Assembly: GCA_963776735.1 (NCBI GenBank)
Contig: CAVZNV010000023.1
Location: 62,001-126,000 of the forward strand
Source: PALSA-612 sp963776735
GTDB taxonomy: Bacteria; Actinomycetota; Thermoleophilia; Gaiellales; Gaiellaceae
Length of the DNA: 64,000 bases
Reading direction: 5' to 3'
Shown here: positions 52,954-61,561 of the stretch, piece after piece
Position numbering within the stretch: position 1 is the stretch's first letter
Layout: every line of letters begins with the position of its first letter
Made by a program: the position numbers and the translations under genes
The notes under the pieces: generated by a model
Database searches by the model: none
What the model saw: only the letters and a program-made list of their open reading frames with translations
Told to the model about the DNA's origin: nothing

Positions 52954-54375
52954 ATGCCGAGACTTCGCATTCCGGCCGCGGCGGGCGCTGCCGTCCTCGC
53001 CGTTGCCGTTCCGGCGGTGTGGGCCGCGGAGGCCGCGCCGGCACCCGCGCCGAACCCGATCCAGGTCGAGAACGCCCACTCGGGGACGACGAGCTGGCGT
53101 GTCCGGCTTCTGCCGCAGCACGTGCTCGAGGGTTACGCGTCCGAGGTGAGCGTGGCTCCGGGCGACACCCTGCACCTGCACGTCTCGAGCTCGGCCGGCC
53201 TTCGCTACCAGGTGCGGATTCTTCGCATCGGCTGGTACGGCGGCACCGGCGGCAGGCGGATGCCGTGCCGTTCGTGCCGGCCGCACACGGCGAAGGCCGA
53301 GCCGCTGCCGACGCCCGATCCAGGGAGCGGGCTGCTGCGCCTTCAGTGGCCGATGACGGACGCCGTCGCGGTCGGCGCGAACTGGGTGAGCGGCTACTAC
53401 CTGGCCGACCTCGTCACCCGCGGCGACCGCGGCTCCTGGGTGCCCTTCGTCGTCCGGGCTCCCGCGTCGCGGCGCTCGGCGATCCTCGTCCAGGCCGCGG
53501 TGAACACGTGGCAGGCGTACAACCGCTGGGGCGGACGCAGCCTGTACTGGAACCACACGGGCGTCGGCGACGACCACGTCTCGTTCGACCGGCCGTACGC
53601 GCTGCACGGCGCGCCGGGCGAGGGTGGCCGCGGCGCGAACCTGCCGCCGGCGTGGGAGTTCCCGCTCGTCCACTTCCTCGAGCGCTACGGCTACGACGTC
53701 GCGTACACGACCGACGTGGACACGGACCGGGACCCGGCCGAGCTCCTCCGCCATCGCCTCGTGATGACCGCCGGGCACGACGAGTACTGGACGAAGACGA
53801 TGCGCGACGCGTTCGAGGCGGCGCGACGAGCCGGCGTCAACCTCGCGTTCATGGGCGCGAACACGGGCTACTGGCAGATGCGCTACGAGGACGAGCGCAG
53901 GACGATCGTCGAGTACCGGTCGGGGAAGCGCGACCCGGAGACCGACCCGGCGTTGAAGACGGTGCGCTTCCGCGACCTGACCCCGCCGCGGCCCGAGTGC
54001 TGGCTCGAGGGCGTGCAATGGGGCGAGATCGGCAACGCCGACTACACCGCCGTGGGCGCCGCGATCACGCCGACCGATCCATGGTTCAAGGGCACGCGGT
54101 TCAAGCCGACGGACACGCTGCCCCACCTCGTCGGCTACGAGTACGACACGCTCTTCGACAGCTGCCGCCTGCCCTGGCCCGTGACCGACCTCTTCCATGC
54201 GACGATCCCGAACCACCTCAATGCGGACGCGATCCGGTACACGGCGCCGTCCGGCTCGAAGGTCTTCGCGTCCGGCTCGATCCGCTTCGCCGTCGCGCTC
54301 GACGACCTGACCGGCCACGGCGATCCGCGTCTGCAGCGGTTCATGCGGAACGCGCTCGCCGACCTCGCGCACTAG
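52954..54375 (+). CDS. Secreted N,N-dimethylformamidase-beta-like protein
   Basis: 473 residues with a signal peptide (RIPAAAGAAVLAVAVPAVWA). The core matches proteins annotated as N,N-dimethylformamidase beta-like domain: WYGGTGGRRM, VQAAVNTWQAYNRWGGRSLY, VMTAGHDEYWTKTMRDAFEA and AFMGANTGYWQMRYED. Most such proteins have no shown activity; a hydrolase role on an extracellular substrate is plausible. The next gene starts 9 bases after its stop. Confidence 0.85.
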   Translation: MPRLRIPAAAGAAVLAVAVPAVWAAEAAPAPAPNPIQVENAHSGTTSWRVRLLPQHVLEGYASEVSVAPGDTLHLHVSSSAGLRYQVRILRIGWYGGTGGRRMPCRSCRPHTAKAEPLPTPDPGSGLLRLQWPMTDAVAVGANWVSGYYLADLVTRGDRGSWVPFVVRAPASRRSAILVQAAVNTWQAYNRWGGRSLYWNHTGVGDDHVSFDRPYALHGAPGEGGRGANLPPAWEFPLVHFLERYGYDVAYTTDVDTDRDPAELLRHRLVMTAGHDEYWTKTMRDAFEAARRAGVNLAFMGANTGYWQMRYEDERRTIVEYRSGKRDPETDPALKTVRFRDLTPPRPECWLEGVQWGEIGNADYTAVGAAITPTDPWFKGTRFKPTDTLPHLVGYEYDTLFDSCRLPWPVTDLFHATIPNHLNADAIRYTAPSGSKVFASGSIRFAVALDDLTGHGDPRLQRFMRNALADLAH

Positions 54376-54384
54376 TCTGCGCGC

Positions 54385-54994
54385 GTGACCGACGCGTTCC
54401 TCCCGCAGGCCGACGAGACCGCGTCCGCGGACGTTCTCGTCTCGGCCGACCCGGCACAGACGTACGCTGCGATCGGCTCGACCGACGTGACGCAGAATCC
54501 GGCTCTGGGGGCTGCTCGGCGGGCTCGACGATGCCCGCAAGCGGTTCGGAGCGGATCCGTCCGGACCGCGGACGCTCGACGCGCTGCTCGCCGCGGGCGT
54601 CGGCCCGGTCGAGCTGGCAGCCGAGCCCGGCGTTCGGCGCGTGATCGGCATCGCCGGGCGCTACCACTTCGACCGACAGGTGGCGAAGGTCAGCGCCGAC
54701 GAGTTCGCCGCGTTCGACGAGCCGGGCTCGCTGAAGGCGGTCGCCGAGGTCACGCTCGCGCCCGAGGGCTACGGGACGCGGCTGCGGTGCGACCTAGGCG
54801 TCCGGGCGACCGACGACGACACGCGCTCGACGCTGAGCACGGCGTGGCTCGTCGCCGGCCCGGCGCTCAGGTTCGTCCTGCCGCGGTTCCTCGACGCGGT
54901 GCGGGCGCAGGCCGAGAGCTCACGCACGCAGGGCGCTGAGCAGGGCGACGCCGACGGCGACCACGGCGATGCCGGTGATCTGCACGCGGGTTAG
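54385..54994 (+). pseudogene. SRPBCC-family protein, frameshifted
   Basis: A GTG-started frame encodes TASADVLVSADPAQTYAAIG, the usual SRPBCC first strand. After about residue 36 the family continues in the +1 frame: LLGGLDDARKRFG, FAAFDEPGSLKAVAEVTLAP and GYGTRLRCDLGVRATDDDTR, ending near FVLPRFLDAVRAQ. The shift is at about 54495-54512; deletion of one A in GAATCC (54495-54500) or one G in the G5 run at 54506-54511 would repair it. The last about 30 codons overlap the EamA gene. Pseudogene or sequence error. Confidence 0.72.
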
Positions 54995-55756
54995 CCGTTC
55001 GCCGAAGAAGACGTAGGCGCCGATCGCGGCGAGCGCGGCGAACTGCGAGGCGAGCACGGCCGCGATGGCGATGCTGTGGCGGGCGCCGACCGCGTACGCG
55101 GCGAAGCCGGCCACCTCGGCGAGCCCGGTGGCGACGACGAACGGCAGGGCCGCGCGGGTCAGACGCAGCCGGCCGAGGACAGCGAGCGGCACGGTGATCG
55201 CGAGGACGCCGACGACGCGCGCCGGCAGGATCGCCCAGGCGATCGACAGCTCCTGGCTCACGCGGCCGGTCGCGTAGATGCTGACGCCGAAGGAGAGCGC
55301 CGCACCGCACGCGAGCGCGATGGCGACCGGCGGCGTCCGGCCGTCGGTTCCGCGCGCCGCCGCCGACAGCGCCACGCCGACGACGACGAGCCCCAGCGCC
55401 GCGCCGACGCCGGCCGACAGCTCCTCGCCGAGCGCGACCGCCAGCACCGCCGCCACCGCGCCTTCAGTCGACGAGATCGGCGCGACGATCCCGACCTTGC
55501 CGCGCCGGACGGCGGCGTAGACGAGTCCGAGCCCGGCGACGTTCCCGACGCCGGACGCGACGAGCCAGCCGAACGACTCGCCGCGGGGCGCCGGACCGCC
55601 GGCCGCGAGCACGGCCGGGACCGCCGGCACGAGGCCGACCAGCATCACCCAGCCGAGCGTCGGCAGCGCGCCGATCGTCCGGCTCGCGCGCGTCGAGCAG
55701 AGCGTCGTCGCCGCCCAGCAAAAGGCGGCGACGAGCCCGCCGGCGATCGCGATCAC
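54920..55756 (-). CDS. EamA/DMT family transporter
   Basis: 278 residues with about ten hydrophobic helices in two EamA repeats (FCWAATTLCSTRASRTIGAL; later LAAIGAYVFFGERLTRVQI). It follows the 6-phosphogluconate dehydrogenase gene by seven bases, so it is probably in the same transcript, but no metabolic link is evident. Confidence 0.88.
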   Translation of the reverse strand: MIAIAGGLVAAFCWAATTLCSTRASRTIGALPTLGWVMLVGLVPAVPAVLAAGGPAPRGESFGWLVASGVGNVAGLGLVYAAVRRGKVGIVAPISSTEGAVAAVLAVALGEELSAGVGAALGLVVVGVALSAAARGTDGRTPPVAIALACGAALSFGVSIYATGRVSQELSIAWAILPARVVGVLAITVPLAVLGRLRLTRAALPFVVATGLAEVAGFAAYAVGARHSIAIAAVLASQFAALAAIGAYVFFGERLTRVQITGIAVVAVGVALLSALRA

Positions 55757-55763
55757 TAGGCCG

Positions 55764-56783
55764 TCACGAGTGGATCACGAGCTCGGAGTGGCCGCCGAAC
55801 TCCTTGCGCATGGCCGAGAGGAGCTTGTCGGCGAACTGCGCCTCGCCGCGCGAGGAGAACCGCTCGAAGAGGGCGCTCGACAGGACGGGAACCGGCACGC
55901 CCTCTTCGACCGCGGCCAGCACCGTCCAGCGGCCTTCGCCCGAGTCGGAGACGAAGCCTTCGAAGTTGTCGAGCGTCGGCGACTGGGAGAGTGCGTGCGC
56001 CGTCAGGTCGAGAAGCCAGGAGGCGATGACCGAGCCACGGCGCCAGACCTCCGCCACATCCGGGACCGGAATGTCGTAGCGGTAGTACTTCGGGTCGCGG
56101 AGCGGCGTCACCTCGGCGCTCGCCTCGGCTTGCGTCTCGCCGACGTCGGCCTTCTGGAGAACGTTCAGCCCCTCGGCGTACGCGGCCATGATCCCGTACT
56201 CGATCCCGTTGTGAACCATCTTCACGAAGTGCCCGGCGCCGCTCGGCCCGCAGTGGAGGTAGCCCTGCTCCGCGGACGACGGCGTCCCGGTCTTGCCCTC
56301 GGTGCGCGGCGCCTCGTCGACGCCCGGCGCGAGCGACGCGAAGATCGGGTCGAGACGGTCGACGGGCTCGTCGTCGCCGCCGATCATCAGGCAGAACCCG
56401 CGCTCGAGGCCGTGGACGCCGCCCGACGTGCCGACGTCGACGAGGTGCACGCCCTGCTTGGCAAGCGCCGCGGCCCGGTCGACGTCGTCGCGGTAGTAGC
56501 TGTTGCCGCCGTCGATGATCGCGTCGCCCTTCTCCAGGTGCTGCATCAGCTCGTCGACGATCTTCCCGACCAGGCCCGCCGGCACCATGATCCAGACGGC
56601 ACGCGGCGCGTCGAGCTTCGAGACCAGCTCGGCGAGCGAACCGGAACCGACCGCTCCCTCCGACCCGAGCTGCTTCACCGTGTCGGCGTTGACGTCGTAC
56701 ACGACGCACTCGTGCCCGTCCTTCATCAGGCGCCTGACCATGTTCGCGCCCATCCGGCCGAGACCGATCATTCCGAGCTGCAT
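55764..56783 (-). CDS. gnd: 6-phosphogluconate dehydrogenase (short, decarboxylating type)
   Basis: 339 residues, the shorter GndA/YqeC type. MQLGMIGLGRMGANMVRRLM binds NAD(P); AIIDGGNSYYRDDV, the GTSGGVHGLERGFCLMIGG motif and GHFVKMVHNGIEYGIM carry substrate-binding and catalytic residues. It oxidises 6-phosphogluconate to ribulose 5-phosphate. Divergent from the 56830 gene. Confidence 0.95.
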   Translation of the reverse strand: MQLGMIGLGRMGANMVRRLMKDGHECVVYDVNADTVKQLGSEGAVGSGSLAELVSKLDAPRAVWIMVPAGLVGKIVDELMQHLEKGDAIIDGGNSYYRDDVDRAAALAKQGVHLVDVGTSGGVHGLERGFCLMIGGDDEPVDRLDPIFASLAPGVDEAPRTEGKTGTPSSAEQGYLHCGPSGAGHFVKMVHNGIEYGIMAAYAEGLNVLQKADVGETQAEASAEVTPLRDPKYYRYDIPVPDVAEVWRRGSVIASWLLDLTAHALSQSPTLDNFEGFVSDSGEGRWTVLAAVEEGVPVPVLSSALFERFSSRGEAQFADKLLSAMRKEFGGHSELVIHS

Positions 56784-56829
56784 TTCAGCCTCCCGTCGTC
56801 GTTCGTTGTCCGTAACCTACGGGACTGCC

Positions 56830-57300
56830 GTGAGTGCGCGAGACGATCTCGACCTCCACCGACAGCTCGGAGCCGAGCTGTTCAACCGCGTCTGGGATCT
56901 GCTTGCGATCGAGCAGCGCACACCCGCGCAGGACGCCGAGATGATCCACACGGCGCACGCCTCGCGTTACCACTGGCACCAGGTCGACCAGGGCGCGCGC
57001 GGCGCGCGCGGCGAGTGGCTGTGCTCGTGGGTGTACTCGGAGCTCGAGCGTCCCGAGCCCGCTCTTTACCACGCTCACGTGTGCGAGCGGATCTGCCGCG
57101 AGCACGCCGACGAGCTCGAGGACTTCGACCTGCCGGCGATGCACGAGGCGTTCGCCCGCGCGCACCTCGTCGCCGGGAACCGCGAGGAGGCCATGCACCG
57201 GCTCAAGCAGGCAACCGACCTCTGCGCGCGGATCGAGGATCCGGACGACCGGCAGATCATCCAGGCGCAGATCGACAGCATCGCCCACCGGGCCGCGTGA
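56830..57300 (+). CDS. Conserved helical protein of unknown function
   Basis: 156 residues from a GTG, largely alpha-helical (AELFNRVWDLLAIEQRTPAQ, AFARAHLVAGNREEAMHRLK, DRQIIQAQIDSIAHRA). The end is TPR-like. It overlaps a Nudix gene by GTGA. Not recognised beyond hypothetical proteins of actinobacteria. Confidence 0.75.
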   Translation: MSARDDLDLHRQLGAELFNRVWDLLAIEQRTPAQDAEMIHTAHASRYHWHQVDQGARGARGEWLCSWVYSELERPEPALYHAHVCERICREHADELEDFDLPAMHEAFARAHLVAGNREEAMHRLKQATDLCARIEDPDDRQIIQAQIDSIAHRAA

Positions 57301-57695
57301 GCTCGGAGGGTCGGAGGGGGGTCGGCGTGCTCGTCGTGCGCGACGGGAAAGTGCTGCTCGGGCGCCGGAGGTCTCCGCACGGACACGGGACGTGGTCGCC
57401 TCCAGGCGGCAAGACCGAGCCGGGCGAGACGGACGAGGAGGCGGCGCGGCGGGAGCTCCTCGAGGAGACAGGGCTCGTCGGCGCGGTGCCACAGGTCGTC
57501 GCCGAGACCCTCGACACCTTCCCGAGCGGCGACGTCTGGCTCACCCGCTGGGTGCTGATGGAGTGGGTCAGCGGCGAGCCCCAGGTGCTCGAGCCCGACG
57601 AGCAGGACTCGTGGGGCTGGTACTCGTGGGACCGGCTCCCCGCCCCGCTCTTCCTGCCGATGGCCTCGCTCGTCTCGAGCGGCTTCAGTCTCTAA
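57297..57695 (+). CDS. Nudix hydrolase
   Basis: 132 residues. The Nudix box is complete: GGKTEPGETDEEAARRELLE followed by ETGL, with the catalytic glutamates. Preceding PHGHGTWSPP and following VWLTRWVLMEW suit 8-oxo-dGTP/ADP-ribose-type enzymes; the substrate is unknown. GTG start in the stop of the previous gene. Confidence 0.92.
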   Translation: MSSEGRRGVGVLVVRDGKVLLGRRRSPHGHGTWSPPGGKTEPGETDEEAARRELLEETGLVGAVPQVVAETLDTFPSGDVWLTRWVLMEWVSGEPQVLEPDEQDSWGWYSWDRLPAPLFLPMASLVSSGFSL

Positions 57696-57915
57696 ATGGT
57701 TGATGCCACGAGATCGTGCTCCTCGGGGCGTGGGCTGGCTGCTCTGGCGCGCGGCGACGTGGCGTCGCCGATACGCGGGCGTATCGGCGGCGACGCGACG
57801 GCGTGAAGCGCACGTCCGGTGGAGGCCGGCTTGGCCGGGCTCTATCGGACGGGAGCGGCCCAGACACGCCAGACCGCGCCGCCGAGTGCGCGAGATCGTG
57901 GCATCACCCATCTAG
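57696..57915. mobile_element. Terminator palindrome split by an about 170-base insert (MITE-like)
   Basis: ATGGTTGATGCCACGA (57696-57711) and TCGTGGCATCACCCAT (57896-57911) are terminal inverted repeats with one mismatch and match the terminator at 14381-14422. Direct repeats CGAGATCGTG end at 57718 and start at 57891, flanking the insert like a target duplication. Inside, GTCGCCGATACGC and GCGTATCGGCGGCGAC form a strong stem (about 57764-57795). No protein is encoded. The 3' end still carries the stop of the minus-strand gene. Confidence 0.55.
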
Positions 57916-58997
57916 CCGAGCGTGCGCGTGAAGGCGCCGCCGGCCAGCACCGTGCCGCCGGAGACGGAGAGCGTCATCGCAGCCGTGTACTTCGCGACGT
58001 TCGGCGCCCAGCTCGTGAAGCGGCCTGTGTGCAGGTTCACGGCGGCGAGATTGTGTCGGCTCGCGCCGCCGACGGCGACGAGCGGATCGCGGATGTCGCC
58101 GCCGAGATACGCGATGCCACCAGCTTCGGCGAAGGCGCCCGCCGAGTATCTGACACGCCGCGACCACGGGAGCTGTCTCGCAGTGACGGCGTCGAACGCG
58201 CCGAAGCCGCGGGGGCCGGCGAGGACGCTCCGGCCGGAGGCGAGGATCGCGTCGACCTCGTCGGCGCCGACCTTCGGCGCCCAGGACGTGACCGTTCCGG
58301 TCGTCGGCGTGACCGCGCCCAGGTTGAGCCGGGGCCGACCGCCGACGGAAAAGAACACGCCGCCGAGGTAGACGCGTCCGTTCCCGACCGCGACGGTCGT
58401 CACCACACCTTTCTGGATGCGCGGCGCCCAGGAGCTGAGCGCGCCCGTGCGCGCGTCGAGCGCAGCGGTCGTCCAGCGCCGCTGCGTCCCGACGCGGTCG
58501 AATCCCCCGGCCACGTAGACGTGGCCCCCGCCGACCGCGATGCTGCTCACGGGCGAGCCGCCGCCAGGGGCAAGCACGAAGCGCGGCGCGTGGAAGCCGA
58601 GTCGCGCGCCGGTGCGCGTGTCGACGGCGACGAGGCCGAAGGAGCCTCCGGCGTACAACCGTGTTCCGACGCGCGCGAGGGCGAGGACGTTCGGGAGACC
58701 GGGCAGGCGTGTGCTCCAGGCCGTGTCAAGCGACCCGTCGGCGCGCAGGCGGGCGAGGCCGAGCCGCTGCACCGACCCGATGTGCCGGAACAGGCCGCCG
58801 ACGAACCAGCCGCCGCGGCCGTCTGGCACCGAAGCATCGACGAACCCGTCCGCGTCCGGAAAGCCGCGGTCGACGACACCGGTCGAGGCCGAGATCAGCA
58901 CGAGGTGCCGACCCGGGAACGGCGCCGCCGTGCTCGACGCCGCGAAGAGCGAGGCCGCGAGGAGACCGGCCGCGAGAGCGAGCTTCACGCTGTTCAC
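57912..58997 (-). CDS. Secreted beta-propeller-like protein (delta-60 repeats)
   Basis: About 361 residues from a GTG (upstream starts are open but less likely). A signal peptide (LALAAGLLAASLFAASSTA) precedes repeated units such as GLARLRADGSLDTAWS, VYVAGGFDRVG, VYLGGVFFSVGG and TSWAPKVG, each about 45-50 residues with GG.F and W.P. The pattern suggests delta-60 (DUF5122) repeats of a beta-propeller. Role unknown. Confidence 0.8.
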   Translation of the reverse strand: MNSVKLALAAGLLAASLFAASSTAAPFPGRHLVLISASTGVVDRGFPDADGFVDASVPDGRGGWFVGGLFRHIGSVQRLGLARLRADGSLDTAWSTRLPGLPNVLALARVGTRLYAGGSFGLVAVDTRTGARLGFHAPRFVLAPGGGSPVSSIAVGGGHVYVAGGFDRVGTQRRWTTAALDARTGALSSWAPRIQKGVVTTVAVGNGRVYLGGVFFSVGGRPRLNLGAVTPTTGTVTSWAPKVGADEVDAILASGRSVLAGPRGFGAFDAVTARQLPWSRRVRYSAGAFAEAGGIAYLGGDIRDPLVAVGGASRHNLAAVNLHTGRFTSWAPNVAKYTAAMTLSVSGGTVLAGGAFTRTLG

Positions 58998-59069
58998 GGG
59001 TACACGGAAGCACAATCTCGGGTCAACGAACGCCGTTGTAGGCTCCGACCCGCGAAAAGATCGGCGGGC

Positions 59070-59300
59070 GTGACCCACATCGACACCGACAGGCAGCCGT
59101 GGCAGAGCCGTCAGAGGGAACGGGCCCGTTTTGCCGAGCTGCTCGAGGACGCAGCCGACGTCCTGGAGCGCCAGGGCGAGCTTCCCGACGCAGTTCGCTG
59201 GTTGCGGAAGGAAGCTCGCGCGTGGCGGCAGGGGCCGGCTATCGCATCGGGATCGGATGGTTGGCGAGGAACAGCTCGCCCGGGTCGTACGCACCCCTGA
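59070..59300 (+). CDS. Small helical protein overlapping a flavin oxidase gene
   Basis: 76 residues from a GTG: VTHIDTDRQPWQSRQRERAR, then FAELLEDAADVLERQGELPD and AVRWLRKEARAWRQ. The amphipathic helical sequence looks coding, but the last 20 codons overlap the convergent FAD oxidase gene by 62 bases. The true end or a frameshift cannot be excluded. Low-moderate support. Confidence 0.45.
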   Translation: MTHIDTDRQPWQSRQRERARFAELLEDAADVLERQGELPDAVRWLRKEARAWRQGPAIASGSDGWRGTARPGRTHP

Positions 59301-60624
59301 TCCTGCGCAGCCGGCGGTACGTCTCCTGCGTGTAGAACCGCGCCGGGTCGACAGATCGCTCGGCGAAGTTCAGGTACGTCCGCTCGGACTCCCACGGCGC
59401 AAGTACCGCCTTGACGCGGTCGACCGCTGCATCAACGGCAGCCCGCATCTCCGGCGTTATCGCCATGCCGACCGCGAACATCACCCAGCCCGCGTCGATC
59501 GAGCCGACGGCGCCGTGGGCTGCGGACGGCCGTGCGAGCGCGCCGCCGAGTTGCCGCACCTCGAGCGAGAGCAGCGGCGGCGTGCCGGTGGCGACGACCG
59601 CGTCGACCGCGTCGCCCGGGAACGCGTCGAGGAACATCCCGTCACCCGTCCCCGGCACCGGCTTCGGCGGATCCATGTGCAGGTGCGGGAGCGCGGTCGG
59701 CGGGACGGCGGCGAACGTGTCGATCGCCGGGCCGAGCTCGCGCAACGGCGCGGTCAACTCGCGGCCTTCATTTTCGGCGCCCGTGAAGACCGCCTCGACG
59801 ACGACGAAGCTGTTGCCGCGGAGCGGCTCGGGCACGTCCGGGATCGGCGGGAAGTGCAGGATGCGGCCGACCGAGGTGACGGTCTCGGGCAGCGTCTCCG
59901 TCCATTCGCGCCAGGCCTGGAGTACCTCCCCCGCTCGCTCGACAGGCCAGAACATCGCGCCGGCATAGAGCTCCGGCTCCTCGTAGAGCGCGATCTCGAG
60001 CGCGGTGACGACGCCGAAGTTGCCGCCGCCGCCGCGCACGGCCCAGAACAGGTCAGGCTCGTTGTCGCGGTCGGCGCGAACGAGCCGCCCGTCTGCGGTG
60101 ACGACCTCGACGGCCGTGACGCTGTTGGCCGAGAGGCCGCGGCTGCGCGCGAGCCAGCCCATGCCGCCGCCGAGCGAGTAGCCGGCGACGCCGACGTCCG
60201 GCGAGGAGCCGTGCAGGACGACGAAGCCATGCTCGGCCGCCGGCTCGACGACGTCGGCCCAGACCGCGCCGGCTTCGACGCGGGCGCGGCGGGCCGCCGC
60301 GTCGATCTCGACGCCGCGCATGCGCTCGACCTTGACGAGGATCGCGTCCTCGAGGGCGCCCATGGCGGCGGCGCCGTGCCCCGTGCTCTGCGGCGCGATC
60401 CGCAGGCCGTGGACGTGGGCGAAATCGACGACCGCGACGACGTCCTCGGCCGACTCGACGAGCGCGACTGCGAACGGCTGCTGGTCGACGGCGAGGTTCC
60501 AGGCCTGCCGGGCGGCGTCCCAGCCGGAGTCGCCGGGCATGACGATCTCGCCGGCGACGCGGGCGCGGAGCGCCCGGATGTCGGCGCCGCTCGGCGGTTG
60601 GATGTCGATGCTGAGAATGGACAT
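59239..60624 (-). CDS. FAD-binding oxidoreductase (BBE-like), cytosolic
   Basis: 461 residues without a signal peptide. The FAD domain has APQSTGHGAAAMG with a His at the usual flavin-attachment position, GVAGYSLGGGMGWLARSRG and GGGGNFGVVTALEI. The C terminus matches BBE (YRRLRRIRGAYDPGELF). Unlike the oxidase at 22913-24394 it lacks the second covalent Cys. Oxidation of a sugar or alcohol is likely. Confidence 0.9.
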   Translation of the reverse strand: MSILSIDIQPPSGADIRALRARVAGEIVMPGDSGWDAARQAWNLAVDQQPFAVALVESAEDVVAVVDFAHVHGLRIAPQSTGHGAAAMGALEDAILVKVERMRGVEIDAAARRARVEAGAVWADVVEPAAEHGFVVLHGSSPDVGVAGYSLGGGMGWLARSRGLSANSVTAVEVVTADGRLVRADRDNEPDLFWAVRGGGGNFGVVTALEIALYEEPELYAGAMFWPVERAGEVLQAWREWTETLPETVTSVGRILHFPPIPDVPEPLRGNSFVVVEAVFTGAENEGRELTAPLRELGPAIDTFAAVPPTALPHLHMDPPKPVPGTGDGMFLDAFPGDAVDAVVATGTPPLLSLEVRQLGGALARPSAAHGAVGSIDAGWVMFAVGMAITPEMRAAVDAAVDRVKAVLAPWESERTYLNFAERSVDPARFYTQETYRRLRRIRGAYDPGELFLANHPIPMR

Positions 60625-60736
60625 CGGGGCTCCTTTCGATTGCTTGCCCCGTTTGTAGACCGGCGCCGAGCCGGCGACTGTGGTGCTTCCTGGCGTCTTC
60701 TGGTGCGGGTGCCTCTACTCTCGTAAGATTCCGGCC

Positions 60737-61501
60737 GTGAGGCAGGCGCTCGTCCTCGTCGTCATCTGCGGCCTCGCCGCCGCCGGAACGGCGCTCGCGC
60801 GCACGGCGGACTCGACCTCGATCGTCAAGTGGAACCGCATCGGCGACGCCGGCATGAACACGAGCCGAGCGTCAGTGGCCGCGCACTACGGCTCCTTCAC
60901 CGGGAGCATCAAGGTCCACAAGACCTCGGAGGGCGGCGAGCTCGACGTCATCGTCGCCCGCGGCCGCGTCGTCGCGGTGTCGGCCGACAGCCCGCGCTAC
61001 TCGACCTCGGACGGGATCAAGGTCGGCATCAAGACCCCGAGCACCCCGACCTGGAAGGGCTTCACGTTCATCAAGGACTTCCAGTCCTGGCAGCTCGCCA
61101 CCTGCTACGGCGGCATCCACACGCTGGTCAACCTCGACACGGAGAACCGGATCATCCGCCGGATCGGGATCGCGTTCGCCGCCGGTGTCTGCCCCGGCCT
61201 GAAGCCGAAGCAGCCGCTGACTGCGGCCGACAAGGCGGCGATGACGGCGGTCGCGCAGGCGGCGTCGAAGCCGGCGACTGTGCACCTGAGCCAGTTCAAG
61301 GTCGCGATCGACTCGAAGAAATGGGCGTCGGCTCTGATCACCGGCAAGGACGCGCAGGGCTACCCGCTCCAGTCGGCGCTTGGAGTCTTCCACCACGGGA
61401 CGAAGTGGACGCTGGTCGAGGTCGGCACGGACCAGGTCGGCTGCAGCAAGGTGCCGATCAAACCGCTGACCCAGATCGGCAGCGAATGCGCGGGCGGCTA
61501 G
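60737..61501 (+). CDS. Secreted protein of unknown function
   Basis: 254 residues from a GTG with a signal peptide (VRQALVLVVICGLAAAGTALA). The mature part has WQLATCYGGIHTLVNLDTEN, a C..C pair (CPGLKPKQ..., GCSKVPIK) and QIGSECAGG at the end. No domain recognised. Followed by a hairpin terminator shared with pgi. Confidence 0.7.
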   Translation: MRQALVLVVICGLAAAGTALARTADSTSIVKWNRIGDAGMNTSRASVAAHYGSFTGSIKVHKTSEGGELDVIVARGRVVAVSADSPRYSTSDGIKVGIKTPSTPTWKGFTFIKDFQSWQLATCYGGIHTLVNLDTENRIIRRIGIAFAAGVCPGLKPKQPLTAADKAAMTAVAQAASKPATVHLSQFKVAIDSKKWASALITGKDAQGYPLQSALGVFHHGTKWTLVEVGTDQVGCSKVPIKPLTQIGSECAGG

Positions 61502-61513
61502 CGGGCGCCTGTC

Positions 61514-61530
61514 TCAGAGCCTTGCTCTGA
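61514..61530. terminator. Hairpin between convergent secreted-protein gene and pgi
   Basis: TCAGAGC (61514-61520), CTT loop, GCTCTGA (61524-61530). A longer alternative pairing (GTCTCAG with CTGAGAC further right) is possible. Serves both converging genes. Confidence 0.55.
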
Positions 61531-61561
61531 GCCTGTTCTTCTGAGACCGGACGTTTCCGGT

